DNA of 64,000 bases from Amphirosellinia nigrospora (lineage: Eukaryota; Ascomycota; Sordariomycetes; Xylariales; Xylariaceae). The translations under genes and the position numbers were made by a program. Positions 23,983-35,363 of this stretch are shown here, in pieces (position 1 is the first letter of the stretch; every line of letters starts with the position of its first letter). The notes under the pieces are model-generated. The model had not been told where the DNA came from. It made no database searches and saw nothing but the letters and a program-made list of their open reading frames with translations. Location of the stretch: contig SCHM01000004.1 of NCBI GenBank assembly GCA_004123355.1, positions 7,653,017-7,717,016 on the forward strand, written 5' to 3'.

Positions 23983-25593
23983 ATGGCGTCCTTGAGACAA
24001 TGGAGCCTAGTATTAAATAATATCAGCCGAGAGACCCGTGACCGCCGCGCCCTGCCCCCATCGATAGCTCTTGTCGCCAGATCACGCGCCACGGTCACAG
24101 CCTTCTCTCACTGCAACATTGCAACCCGTCGCCTCTTCATAAAAGGGTACGTGCGGGCGTCCGCCCAGGTAGCCGAGATGGCGCCTACTCGTAGATGCAC
24201 GCCATCGCTCGAGATGCAACAACGCACGCGAAAAGAGCGCCGCTTCGACGAGACGGAGCGGGACCTACCCGATTTCTCGGGCAACATCTCGACCGTCGCA
24301 GTCGAGCCGACGACCAAGGACAAACTATACGCGGCCCTCTCGTATCTGGGGAGGAAGAACCCGTTCTCCCAGCCCATCACGGCGAGCGATACGGTATGGC
24401 TCCTGGACAATACCGCGTATCGCAATGAGAAGACGGGCCTCTGGGAGGCCGAATACGTCGCCGCCATGTTCTCGCAGCACTCGTCCTCGGCCCTCGTCGA
24501 CGCCGTGGGCGCCGTCGCCGACAAGATCAACCTGGAGGCGCGCGACCCGGCGTATAAGACCATCGAGGAGAGACTCGCGCCGTTCGTGCAGGATATCAAG
24601 CCGGGGACGCACGTCAAGGCGCTATACGGAGGAAAGTCACCCTTAACTCTAGGGCCCAGCGGGCACAACGGCATCAGCAGCGAGATCAAGAGGCTGCCGG
24701 GTGGGAATGACGGCAACGTAGTCCCTACATTTGCCCGCGTCCCCAGGGGCGCAAATGGCCTGCTGGAGATGAGGACATTTTATGCGGATGCCGAGGGCTG
24801 GGGCGTTATATCAGGTAGGGCGAGAACAAGCGGCCGGGGAAGCATGCGAACGGACGACTAACACGTCGGGCGCAGACATCGACGACACGATCAAAGTCAC
24901 ACAGACCAGCGACCCCATCGGCATCCTGCGGACGACCTTCATCGACCGCCCAGAGCCGACCCCGGGATGCCGCAGCTGTACGAGCACATCCACTCCCTCA
25001 TCAAGCCCAGCTCGGCCTGGTTCTACCTCTCGGCGTCGCCGTACAACCTCTACCGTTCCTGCGCGACTTCCGCCAGTCCCACTACCCGCACGGCACCATC
25101 ATCCTGCGCGACTCGAGCTGGATGAGCGTGCGCGGGCTGCTGAGCGCGCTGACGCTCGGCACCGAGGACTACAAGGTCGACCGCATGGAGAAGATCCACG
25201 CCTGGCTGCCGCGGCGCAGGATGATCTGCGTGGGCGACTCGACGCAGTCGGACCCCGAGGCTTACGGGGAGATGTACGTCACGATAATCCTCTTGAGACA
25301 TGCATGAATATCTGTTTTTACTTTCTCTTGCTCGTTGTTCTTTACCTACCTACCTAGTCAGAACGCAATCGTATTGGCACTAATCAACGGCCAGGTATCG
25401 GAGGTATCCACATTGGATCAAGGCCATCCTCATTCGCAAGGTCGAGGACATAGCAGCCATCGGCATCGAAGCGAAGAACGAGCCTGAGCGGTTCGAGAAG
25501 GCCTTTGAAGATGTGCCGCGCGACGTCTGGCACGTGTTTTCAGACCCCGAGACCTGCAGGGAGGTCGTCGAAGATGTCGTTTCAGAGCATTAG
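23983..25593 (+). CDS. App1-like phosphatidate phosphatase (DUF2183), two base-level frame breaks
   Basis: App1-type enzymes dephosphorylate phosphatidate to diacylglycerol and in yeast act at actin patches. The N-terminal part has an Arg-rich, possibly mitochondrial-like leader. The catalytic DxDxT motif (SDIDDTIKVT) is formed exactly across intron 24815-24875 (CTAAC branch). It is followed by MPQLYEHIHSLIKPSSAWFYLSASPYNLY, written here in parts as LIKPSSAWFYLSASP and PYNLY, then LRDFRQSHYPHGTI, LRDSSWMSV, KIHAWLPRRRMICVGDSTQSD, and, after intron 25274-25394, YRRYPHWIKAILIRKV. All are hallmarks of the domain. The frame breaks at about 24960 (CCCCGGG) and 25052 (TACCG) are each repaired by one additional base, so I read them as sequence errors. 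Stop TAG at 25591-25593. Confidence 0.8.
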
Positions 25594-26270
25594 TATTGGA
25601 AAAGGGTTGGATGGATGCTTGCATATGATTAAGATTGGTGTTTTGGAGTTTGCTTGGGTGGGCTGGTAAAGGGTATGGTCACGATAGAACACACGTATTC
25701 ATGGTGGTAAGGGCGGCGTCTTAGTCCTCATTTCTACCTCTATTTACTGTACATTATAGTTGCTCGATACCCCTTGGCTTTGTGGGGTGTTATCCCGGGC
25801 TTGTCGCATAGTGCCGATGCGATTATTTCCTCATCTTCATAGATATACTGTAGATACTTTTCTATAAAACGCCGTTTTCCCACGGGAAACTTGCCCCTCA
25901 TCTTCATTTGGTCTTACTGTACTGACTTTCCCAGTGTTGTTGTGGTTACATATGCCCCTCTAGATCGACCTCCCAGAGAATCCACCCCCGTGCAGCTTCA
26001 CGTCATAGCCAAAGATCTCGATCGTCATGCATCCGTACGGGCCGGGATGAGATGTACACTAGCTAATGAACGAATCGGATTACAGCTCGAATAAGTACCT
26101 TGGTACTGTATTATGATCAGATGGAAGCAATACAATATCTTTTGTCTCTACCTAGGTACGCTTTCACCGGTAATGATTTACTTGCGGCCTGCAGTAATTG
26201 GCACACACATCGTTCGCAAAGCACCAGCCTTTTATTTCCAGTCAGGAGACACGCTTGCCATTTTTCTACA
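25594..26270. other. intergenic, no gene seen
   Basis: Tail-to-head spacing of 0.68 kb between the App1-like and GST genes, on the same strand. It includes the second copy of the word TCCGTACGGGCCGGGA (about 26032). No coding signal. Confidence 0.45.
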
Positions 26271-27277
26271 ATGTCAGCCCCAAAGCGCCAGAAGTCCGCG
26301 AAGGGTAGGTCGTGAGTCTGCACAGTTGACCAGAGCGGCGTTACTGACTTTCAAAACCCAAGACGTCCCGTACGAACTCATCTACTGGCCAGGCATTCCC
26401 GGCCGCGGTGAGTTCATCCGTCTGGCCCTGGAAGAGGGCGGCGCCGACTACACCGACACGGCACATATAGAGAAGGGAATAGACCAGACGCTAGCCCAGA
26501 TCGACGACAAGAACGTCGGGGACGACACCAACCCGCCACCTCTCGCGCCCCCGGTCCTTCGGCACGGCGACCTGCTCATCAGCCAGACGCCCAACATCCT
26601 CCTCTACCTAGGTCCCCGGCTCGGCCTGGTACCGCCTTCCGAGGGCGAGGACGCCGACCCGGACGCGCTGTACCGCATCAACGCCCTCGCCTTGACGGCC
26701 TTAGATGGGCTGAGCAACGAGGTGCACGACTGCCACCACCCGATCGCGTCGGGGCTGTACTACGAAGACCAGAAGGAGGAGGCGCTGCGGAAAAGCAAAG
26801 ACTTTGTCAAAACCCGGCTGCCCAAGTTTCTGGGGTACTTCCAGCGGGTATTCGAGGGGAAGGCGAGCGGGGACGGGCCTTGGCTTTACGGAGGACGGCT
26901 GACTTATGCGGACCTAGTTTTGTTCCAGGTACGTTCCATCATGCAATACGACGCCGTATCTCAACATTTCAAGTGATTGGAGAGCTATCGGCTGGGGAGA
27001 CGATTATTGGGCGAGACCCCTTAGGCTAACGGCTCGAATCTCGTCACTGCAGGCCCTCGACGGCGTCACTTTCGCATTCCCGAAAGCTATCTCGGCGGCG
27101 AAGACTTCGGGGAAGTACCTGCACGTCTTCAGGCTATATGACGCCGTGAAGGAGAGGCCGAAGATCAAGGAGTACCTCGCCAGCAAGCGACGACAGAACT
27201 ACTCTCAGGGCATCTACCGACACTATCCAGAACTTGATCTAGCCGAGGAAGATATGCCCCCCAGCGCGAGCAACTAA
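26271..27277 (+). CDS. glutathione S-transferase-like protein
   Basis: Three exons: 26271-26304, 26363-26928 and 27053-27277, giving 274 residues with an intact frame. Intron 1 has a CTGAC branch site and joins K-DVPYELIYWPGIPGRGEFIRL, shown here as DVPYELIYWPG and RGEFIRLALEEGG, the thioredoxin-like N-terminal fold of sigma/mu-type GSTs. LLISQTPNILLYLGPRLGL matches the cis-Pro/Ser region that binds glutathione, although Thr precedes Pro. The C-terminal helical domain has GPWLYGGRLTYADLVLFQALDG, here GGRLTYADLVLFQ, the conserved N-capping region (T/S-x-x-D). The second exon ends at CAG|GTACGT. It probably conjugates glutathione to toxic or oxidised compounds in the cytosol; the substrate cannot be read from sequence. 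The N-terminal MSAPKRQKSAK is basic and resembles a short targeting or disordered tail. Confidence 0.85.
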
Positions 27278-27935
27278 GTAATCCATGACGATCTGCTCGA
27301 TCCAAGGATAGCCTTCAGGGGATACATGCTATAGAAAATACGAGATATATTAAGAGTAAAACAAGATGAGGTACGGACGTAGCGTTGATACTGAATGGTG
27401 AAGTACTGGTGAATTAACCGTCCGTGTATAATATGTAAACGAGGGCATCATTTATCAGAACAAGCGGCTTCGTCAGCAGTTTAACCTTATATTTGACATC
27501 TGGACGCTCGGTAGGTACCTACCTTGCGGAACCGGGACAGTGGCACAAGCTAACTGGGATACAGGGGTTCGTAGCACCAGTCCCCAATCGTAGCGCTAGC
27601 CCTGCCTGACTTTAGGGTAGTCTAGCGCATCAGGTACCTTAGGTATTGCATCTCGATACGACGTCAGCTGAATGCTCCGTCTCATATGAGGCTATCACAT
27701 GGCATCACTACTGCCACTACAACATTCATCTCACGCAAGATTACCTCAACCACGACAATGCACATCTATATGTATAACACTTGGCTTTTCTGATAGGTAA
27801 CGAAAAGGTTCGAACGACGGCATCGTCGACAGTCCATCGTCTCCAGTCGGCAGCGACCATGCCTTGTAGGCTTCTCGTGATAGAGTAAATACCTACCTAC
27901 TTAGATGTCAGTGCGAGCGGCGCCATCCAATAGTC
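27278..27935. other. intergenic, no gene seen
   Basis: Upstream region of the CLN3/Btn1 gene. It contains a perfect 14-bp palindrome GGTAGGTACCTACC near 27510 and TAGGTACCT-type words. No coding frame recognised. Confidence 0.45.
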
Positions 27936-29516
27936 ATGCCACCCGGATCTCGTTCTCCAGCAGCATCGGGTTTATTACCCATGCCGGGCTCGCCCTCGGC
28001 GTCCTGGGCCCTCTACAAGGCCCGTCTCGCCTCCGTTTTCCAACATGCCGATGCCTTGGTCCTCGTCGCATTCTGGCTCTTCGGTATGCCTCTCTTTCTC
28101 ATGATCATCACTACTATCGCCATCTCCTCACTAACATATGGTTGATGTGCTGAAAAGGGTTGATCAACAATGTCCTCTACGTCATCATTCTCTCCGCCGC
28201 CCAAGACCTCGTCGGCTCCGAAGTACCCAAAGGCCTCGTCCTCCTCGCGAACATCCTACCGTCCTTCATCACGAAGCTGATCGCACCGTACTTCATACAC
28301 AAAGCGCCCTACTCGATCCGCATCATCGTCTTCGCCGCCATCTCGTCCGCCGGCATGTTCATGATCGCATTCACGCCCCTGATAAATCCGTCGGGGCCAA
28401 GATGGTCGGGGTGATGCTGGCGAGTCTAGCCAGCGGTGGCGGCGAGCTTAGCTTCTTGGGGTTGACGCACTACTACGGCCACATGAGTCTCGCCGCATGG
28501 GGCAGCGGCACAGGTGCGGCCGGGTTGGTCGGCGCCGGGCTTTATGTCTTGTTGACCGACTGGCTCGGGTTCAGCGTGAAGAACAGCCTCCTGGCTTCCG
28601 CTTATTTGCCCATCATCATGCTGCTCAGCTTCTTCCTCATACTTCCGCAAGGGCCGCTTCGAGAGGCGGCGAAGGGCGGGGAATACCAGCCTCTCCGAGA
28701 TGCGGACGAGGCTGCATCTCGACCTGCTGCCGACGATATCCCGGCTGCCAATGCCGCCTCAAGTCTTCTCGCCCCGCGCCTGCTGTTGCCTCTGCTGCTC
28801 TCTCGAATTCTAGAGAAGGCACTTGGTCGAGCATCGAGACCAATCTTCGCCGTGCCAAGTCTCTGTTCTTTCCGTACATGCTTCCATTATTCCTGGTTTA
28901 CGTAGGCGAGTATATAATCAACCAGGGTGTATCACCAACATGTAAGTGGATCCGTAGTTCCTCCCCCCCCCCCCCCCCCTTTTTTTTTGTATCGGCCGTG
29001 CAAGAGAAGACCCCTCCAGGAAGTGAAATTCATGTAGAATAAGAATCACTAACTCTTGGCTATCAAGTGCTTTTCCCGCTAGCGTCGTCCCATTCAGCGA
29101 GTTGCGAGACTTCTATCCCATGTATGGCTTCCTGTACCAGATCGGCGTCTTCGTCTCCCGCTCATCCATCGCCTTCCTCCGAGTTCGGCAGCTGTACCTC
29201 GCATCCCTTCTACAGCTTGGAAACCTCATGCTCTTGACCCTCCACTCGCTGCTGAACTTCCTCCAACGTGTATGTTGTGTTCGTCATCGTCTTTTGGGAG
29301 GGTCTCCTCGGAGGCGCGGTGTACGTGAATACATTTGCCGAGATCATGGAAAATGTCCCCTTTGAGGAGAGGGAGTTTAGCTTGGGAGCCACGAGTGTAA
29401 GTGACAGTGCGGGTATCTGTGTCGCTGGGTTTGTGAGTATGGTCGTGGAGGTTTGGCTCTGTAATTACCAGGTCCAGCATGGGAGAGACTGGTGCAAGAA
29501 AATTAAAGCTGGATAA
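27936..29516 (+). CDS. BTN1: CLN3 / battenin homologue (Btn1), vacuolar membrane protein, several frame breaks
   Basis: Battenin is a multi-spanning lysosome/vacuole membrane protein linked to pH and amino-acid homeostasis. The start ATG at 27936 leads to FWLFG, and intron 28084-28157 joins it to [19 protein letters not shown], the strongly conserved first CLN3 helix. Then come [24 protein letters not shown] and YSIRIIVF; a second frame gives [15 protein letters not shown] and [16 protein letters not shown]; then [21 protein letters not shown]. Intron 28942-29067 contains a C17-T9 run. [19 protein letters not shown] and [16 protein letters not shown] finish the family pattern. The frame breaks at about 28394 (GGGG), 28790, 29090 (CCC) and 29270. 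Two of these are repaired by adding one base to a run, so errors are more likely than decay. Confidence 0.8.
28963..28988 (+). repeat. C17-T9 homopolymer pair inside the BTN1 intron
   Basis: Seventeen consecutive C (28963-28979) are followed by nine T (28980-28988), between the GTAAGT donor at 28942 and the CACTAAC branch region. Its length is likely to be polymorphic or miscalled. Confidence 0.9.
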
Positions 29517-30174
29517 CAATGTTCGTTGACGAGATTATAATGAATTGAATTTTCGTTATCTTTAATGTCTCTTCTATTAATGATACTACTGCGACTTGTC
29601 TGTGAATTAATATCTACACCAATTGAGGTAAATAAATAGAGTGTCCGAGGAGCGTACGGGTAGTCTGATATTGTACCACATGCACCGACTATAGATTAAA
29701 CTAGATGATCTAGCCAATATACCGAGACTTCGGTTTGGGATAATATGAGGTTCTGTATAGGACCCTATACATTCGTTACCAAAATTAAGACGCCCAAATC
29801 ACCTCCTAGCGGCCTCAAACGTAAAATATCCATCGCCATATTTGACGTCAATGTTAATAATATCGCCACTTTATGTTTAGTATCCGACTATATATGTGTC
29901 CACAACCTTTAGTCCAGATAACATGTTTGACACATCAGCATCGAGAAAGTTAGGACTCAGAAAGTATTGTTGATGTAGACACACCCGTTTCTAATACACA
30001 TATTATGACGCTCCTGTCCGTCTAGTTGATTACACCAATGTTACAAGAATCCCAAGATCAAACCCTTCTCCATCTATCTCTTAACAAATGTTCGTACAGA
30101 AGTTATACACACATCCCGCCCCACAACACCACTCATCATCTCCTCCTTCTTATTCCTCCTCTTCTCCCTCAGCC
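29517..30174. other. intergenic between convergent BTN1 and glycosylase genes
   Basis: AT-rich 3' flank of two converging genes. No coding or RNA feature identified. Confidence 0.5.
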
Positions 30175-31447
30175 TTAATCCGCCGTTCCTCCTCCTTCTC
30201 GACCACCTCCCCGCCTCGCCCTCCATCTTCCCTTCCGAAACGCCTTCCTCAACTCGCAGCGACCGGTACTCTTCCCGCCGGCGCGACACTCGGCACACTC
30301 CTTGCCGTGCTTCACCAGCAAGAGGTGGAGGCCGTACTTATCCTCGTCGGGGATCCGCGCGTCCAGGTGCGCGTGCGCCTGGTCCCGCGAGGCGGCCGCG
30401 GGCCGCCAGCCCAGGAGCCCCGTGATGCGGTGCACATGCGTATCGACGGCGAAGCTGGCGCGGCCCAGGCAGAACAGGAGCACGCAGCTCGCCGTCTTGG
30501 GGCCGACGCCCTTGAACGCGAGCATCTCGCGCATGGCGTCATCGTCCGAGGCCTGGAAGAGATGATCTAGGGAATACACGCCGTACTTCTCCCGCGTCTG
30601 CTCGAGGATGTTGATGATCGCCCTAGCCTTGACGACGGCGAGCCCCCCGCTCTCGATGGTCGCCGCCAGCCTCGCGTGCCCGCCCGCAACGATGGCCGCC
30701 CACGCGTCGCTGCCGCCGTACGCGCGGTCCATGGCGAGCTTCGCCCGGCTGCTGTTGGCGTCCGACGTGTTCTGCGACAGGATGGTGCGCACGAGCGCGT
30801 CGAGCACCGACGCCGAGTCCCCGCACCCGGCGCGCGACGCCGGCGCCGCCACGGCCCCGAGGGCCGCTTGCGCTCGCCGTGCAGCGAGGCCAGGATCGCG
30901 TGCGCCAGCTTGCACTCCTCCGGCGCGGCCGCGGGAAGTCCGGGTACGGCGACTGCCGCGCCGCGGCGAACTGCGAGTACGATTTCAGCTTCTTGGCCCG
31001 TAGGTCTGCTTCCGTCTTAGCTTTGGTTGGGCTGGAGACGCTGGCGAGGTCGTGGGTCTCTGCCTCGACTTTCACTGGTGGTGATGCAACACGGGACTTG
31101 ACGTCTGCCTTTACTTCAGGCTTCACCTCGGTCTTCTCGTTCCGCTTCCTCTTCTTCTCAGTTTTAAGCTGTACGTCTTGTTTCACGCCATCGTCAGATC
31201 TGACCCTCTTGCTTCGCCGCAGTTCAGCGGGCGGGAGCGAGTCCGTAAACCGTCGCTTTTTAGTCTGCGATACCTTTTTCGGCGCGCTCCCATTCTCGCT
31301 CCCGCTCGCCCCGCTTTCATTCTTGATCTCTTGCTCATCGACCATCTCATTTTCCGCCGGCGGTGTCGCATGTCTCGCGCTGCGCCGACGATTGGTAGAG
31401 TCTACTACCACGGCTTTTGTCGTTCTAGTTCGTGGTGCTTTGGCCAT
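30175..31447 (-). CDS. EndoIII-like HhH-GPD DNA glycosylase, two frame breaks
   Basis: Base-excision-repair glycosylase, expected in the nucleus. The N-terminal 150 residues are basic and disordered, with nuclear-localisation-like clusters (KKRRF, EKKRKRNEK). The catalytic core follows: SVLDALVRTILSQNTSDANS, shown as LVRTILSQNTSD, then the helix-hairpin-helix MLAFKGVGPKTASCVLL, whose Lys is the expected Schiff-base residue, and FAVDTHVHRI with the catalytic Asp. The end has ECAEC and one more Cys, but not the full EndoIII iron-sulphur spacing C-x6-C-x2-C-x5-C. Frame changes at about 30855 and 30930 lie in a very GC-rich part between the N-terminal region and the core; the intermediate frame reads PAPEECKLAHAILASLHGE, which connects the two. 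Start is taken at the ATG at 31447 (MAKAPRTRTTK); upstream ATGs are possible. Confidence 0.75.
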
Positions 31448-32313
31448 GGCTGAAATGAATTTAGGGACGGGACCTTGGTACTTGGCTATCACCGGAAGTC
31501 GCGGACGCCATACGGGACACGTACACAGGCTATAAAATGAAAGTGTGTGAAATGAACGGCTCATTAAAATCTTTATCAGTCGTGGAAGTGAGATCTGGAT
31601 GAATGAATAAATAGAATAAATGTGTTTTCATGGACGTGGTTGACCAGGTTGTGGTGATGTCAGGGGTTTGAATCCAGTCTAGTCCGAACGCCACCAAAAT
31701 AACCCTAGGAAGCCAGGACCAAACTTGCCTCCTCGATTCCCAATCCTGTACATCAATCTGATTATCGTCCAACGCTTAAACCAGTATAAGTATGAAAACA
31801 TAGATTTTTTCATCTTGTTTTCTTTTTTCACAAGGAGAAAAAAAGTCAGGACCGACTGCAAGTAGGTCGAGTAATCCAATACTTCGTATTCCGCATGCAA
31901 CCTACCATTCCTCTGATGTTATTGATTAGTATAGTAGTCACTTTATCATACTAACAACTGCTTTATATTCGCCGAATTAAGCAAACATCAAGCAAATAGG
32001 CATCCTGGATTCAAACCAACCCTTGGAAACTAGCACAGATTCACGTACTCATGGTGCCCACTGTTGCTAAGTAGGTGGCGATTGTGTTAGGTATGCACGT
32101 TCGTTTAAGGTATTCAATGAAACACTACGGCCAAGTATGCTACACTCCAGATCCTAACTTGAAGGAAGATCGACCGATGATCCGGGTCCGATCTCTCTTT
32201 CCCCTTGTAATCCAACTCCGTTCCCAAGTCAAGATGCAAGCTTGGCAACCCGACGTGGGTCTAATCGACTATACATGCCTTTTAGGAATACATACTACTA
32301 CACGACAGGTCTT
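31448..32313. other. intergenic, no gene seen
   Basis: AT-rich flank between the glycosylase start and the end of the centrosomin-motif gene, both on the minus strand. No coding signal recognised. Confidence 0.45.
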
Positions 32314-35204
32314 TCAACCCGCGCGGTTTTCTTTGGGCTTGCCTTTCTTCCGAGGCCTAGCCATTTTCTCATACCTCCCCCGTTCTGAGCCAGAGCTGGC
32401 GCCGCGTTGTCGATGGCCGGAGTAATCGGGCGCGCGCCCATGTCTGCGGCCTGAAATGAGTCCAAGGCCACCCATCAGAACTGACCGGATCCGTTGGTAA
32501 AGGCGGCGGCCGATTACGCAAGATCGGTGGCGGCGTTGCACTCGAGCGTTCATCATCGGCCACCAGGGGCGGACGTGTCGCCCAGGGCATAGTCGCAGGC
32601 GGTGGGACACTGTTTCTACCAGACGGTCTTCTGAGATGGCGAAAGTGAGCTGGGGTATTGCCGACGCCCGCTGCGTTGCCGATGAAGGAAAAGTCGATTC
32701 TGTGGCGCTGGAAGGAACGCTGTAGCTCTCCGAGCCAGATCTCCTGAAAAGTGAGTTCAGGTTCAACCCGCGAGCCCGCGACTGTAGACCCGAGATAGGC
32801 GGGTATTGGTTCCTCCTCGTAGTTGCCCCTGCATCTGCTTGGGTGCCGGACCCATCGATGCTATTACGCCTGCCTCTCGCATCCATTCGTATAATGTTGC
32901 CCTCTCGAGAAGAAGCTCGTCCAGTCTTCCCAGTAAGCGAGGACAGCAGAAAGTGACCCGCAGCTTGAGCATTCAGGCTCGATCTACGCGATGGGGTTGT
33001 GGGCCGGGTTCCGGCGATTGGAATGAAGCTGCGAGCTCGTCTATCGGGTCGCGCTTCAACCCTGGGTCGGGTGATCCAAGAAAACCAGTACCCTTGAGTG
33101 CACCGAACATGGCCTCCGGTTGCCAGCCCTCCGAGTCAGCGGAAAGAAAACAAGTCAGGAGAGGGGAACGTCTACGCTCATGGCGGAGGCCGGAGCGAGC
33201 ATTTTCCTTGTCGGGTTTGTAGCTCTCGCGCATCCAGTAGTCATAGCTCTCTGTATCAGAACGAGCATCAGCACCGCCGTCTGAGTCAGAATCCGACACG
33301 AAGCTATCCGCACGATGTCGCCCAGATCTTGCATTGTGCGCCGCTGAACGGGCCAGGGGACTCAAATCGGTCAGCAACGCATCTTGGTCGACTTTGATCA
33401 AACCAGGTGTTGGTAATCCGGATCGATGTCTCGCAACAGCCGAAGATGATATCCCCGCGTGTTCATATCGGAACGAGCCTCCTGGCTCGCCAATGACCTC
33501 AAGTATTCGTTGCCATGAGGCAGCGACGTAACAAAATGCCTAGGGTCACGCGCATTATCACATCCAGGGAGACTGTCCTGTGAACTAGATTGGTCCTCGT
33601 GGGTTCGAAGTACTGAGGAAGATACGGTATCTGGAGTTGGCGGCAGAGGGTGGGTATTAGCTAGCTCCTTGTACGTTGGGTAGTTGGTGGTGACTTTTTG
33701 CAGCGATTGACTCCTTTCTCGCCTACCCCCTACTTGAGATGGTGAGTCCATGAAGTGGGAGTCAGGGGCCATGGCACTCCTCCTACGGCTAGATGTAGAT
33801 AGTTTGAAGGCGTCATCTACAAAACTTGCCTTCTCACCTAGATTTTCCGAGTTTTTCATAGGAGATCTAAGCATATTGTTCGTCGGCAGGGCTTGACTAG
33901 GGAGGTAAGTTGCCGCCCCTGTTAGGTGGAGCGTGCGATTGGGCACAATGGTTTTCTGAGTCGATGGTGGCTTCATCGTTCGCATGGTTGGCGTCGGCGA
34001 GCGCTCGCCAAAAGTGCCATCCATGCCCAAGGCATCACCCAGTGGCAGAAAACCGGCGTCATCTTGTCCCTGTTTGGAACCATAGATGCTCACAAAAGAG
34101 CTCTCACTCAACACGCTAAGGCTTGGACTAGCTACATGATTCATCTCACTTACTTCAGCGCTAGATGCAGTGATTTCAGAAAACCCGCGAATATGCCGAA
34201 GGCTAGAGCGGTTTTGTAAAACGACACTACGCAAGTGTTGGGTTTGTGCGCTCCGGTCCGAAAGGAAACTGGGCATCCGATCGAGGGTCTTAGGCTCTAT
34301 CGACGGCAAAACCTGATCGCCCGGCTTAGGAGTTTCAGTGCGCAGTGAGTCGGATACGTCGGACCACGCGTGTCGGTAGGATCCATCGGCCTCGATTTGT
34401 CGCACCATTTCCTTCTCTTGAACCAATTCATCCAACCTCGCCTCAAGTTTGACTATCATATTAACGGCCTCCTCTATGGCTTTGTCCCTCTTGACAAGCT
34501 CAGCGAGCAAGTTCTCCTGGATATCAGTCAATTCCCGACGCTCCGTCTCCAGTTCCTCTACTCTCGTTTCTAGGGCCGACTGTTTCTCGCGCCGATGGAA
34601 AAGTTCCAATTTGAGGTCGAAGTTTTGCTTATGCAACGTAGAAACCGCCTAGGCGTACCACCTGTTAGACATATAGAGACAGCTTCCAGTCATGCAAGCA
34701 CGCATACCTTTTCTATTTGCTTGGCTCCCATGCTGGCCTGACTTGAATCATCCTCGTGGCTTGACTCTGGCCCTCGTTCCAACCCAGGTTTGTATGTCCT
34801 GGTAGACGAGCGCAGGATATCTCCATCCCGAATATCACCAGTTGACGAACTCAGGTCAACCCCCCGTTTGCTGGCCAGCCGTTCGCTCTCTGCTCGTCTT
34901 TCTAGCTGTAGCCTTTCTTGAAGCAGACTTGAGACTGGCGTCATTGCCCGTCTCGATTCGCTGCTCACCTCTCTAGACAAACGAGGTGCTTCTCTCAAGC
35001 CCGCCAATTCCTTGTCACATTGGCTAGGATATCTATGCGTATGGGGGCATTCGACGGTGTGACGGCTCGCGGACGAGAAGAGAAGGTACTTGCGCTGTTG
35101 CTTGTTTTCGGACTGTGCATCGTGCTGCTAGCTGTGCTAGCCTGCGAAAGGGCACGACGATGTAGCCGCTCTCGGGCCTCCTTACGGGAAACGATGCTCT
35201 CCAT
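32314..35204 (-). CDS. centrosomin motif (Cnn_1N/CM1) protein, several frame breaks
   Basis: CM1 proteins recruit the gamma-tubulin complex to microtubule-organising centres (fungal spindle pole bodies and septa). Exon 1 (from the ATG at 35204, MESIVSRKEARE) is Ser/Arg-rich and ends QIEK at 34708. The 59-nt intron 34649-34707 (GTATGC, CTAACAG near the end) joins it to AVSTLHKQNFDLKLELFHRREK, here LHKQNFDLKLELFHRR, the CM1 core, then a coiled coil (about 34600-34380). The rest is a long disordered Ser/Pro-rich region ending in a basic tail (ARPRKKGKPKENRAG). Frames change at about 35015 (AAGG), 33410 (CACC), near 33000 and near 32500-32600. The first two are restored by one added base in a run. 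Start could instead be the ATG at 35363. Length after joining is about 940 residues. Confidence 0.65.
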
Positions 35205-35363
35205 CTTTTGTCGGACCCACGGTTCTTCTACCAAATAATGGCTACTGATATTCCATCTGTAACTATGAGGCCAATTCCGAGCGTAGCGATGAAAGCTAGG
35301 TGAACTGCAAGCTGTTCGCCTTGAGAATGTAGGGAGGAATGGTAATTTCGGGCTCCCTGACAC

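Noticed and set aside
30088-31564. Long plus-strand open frames opposite the glycosylase
   Set aside because: They are GC-rich antisense shadows; the minus strand carries the HhH and catalytic motifs.
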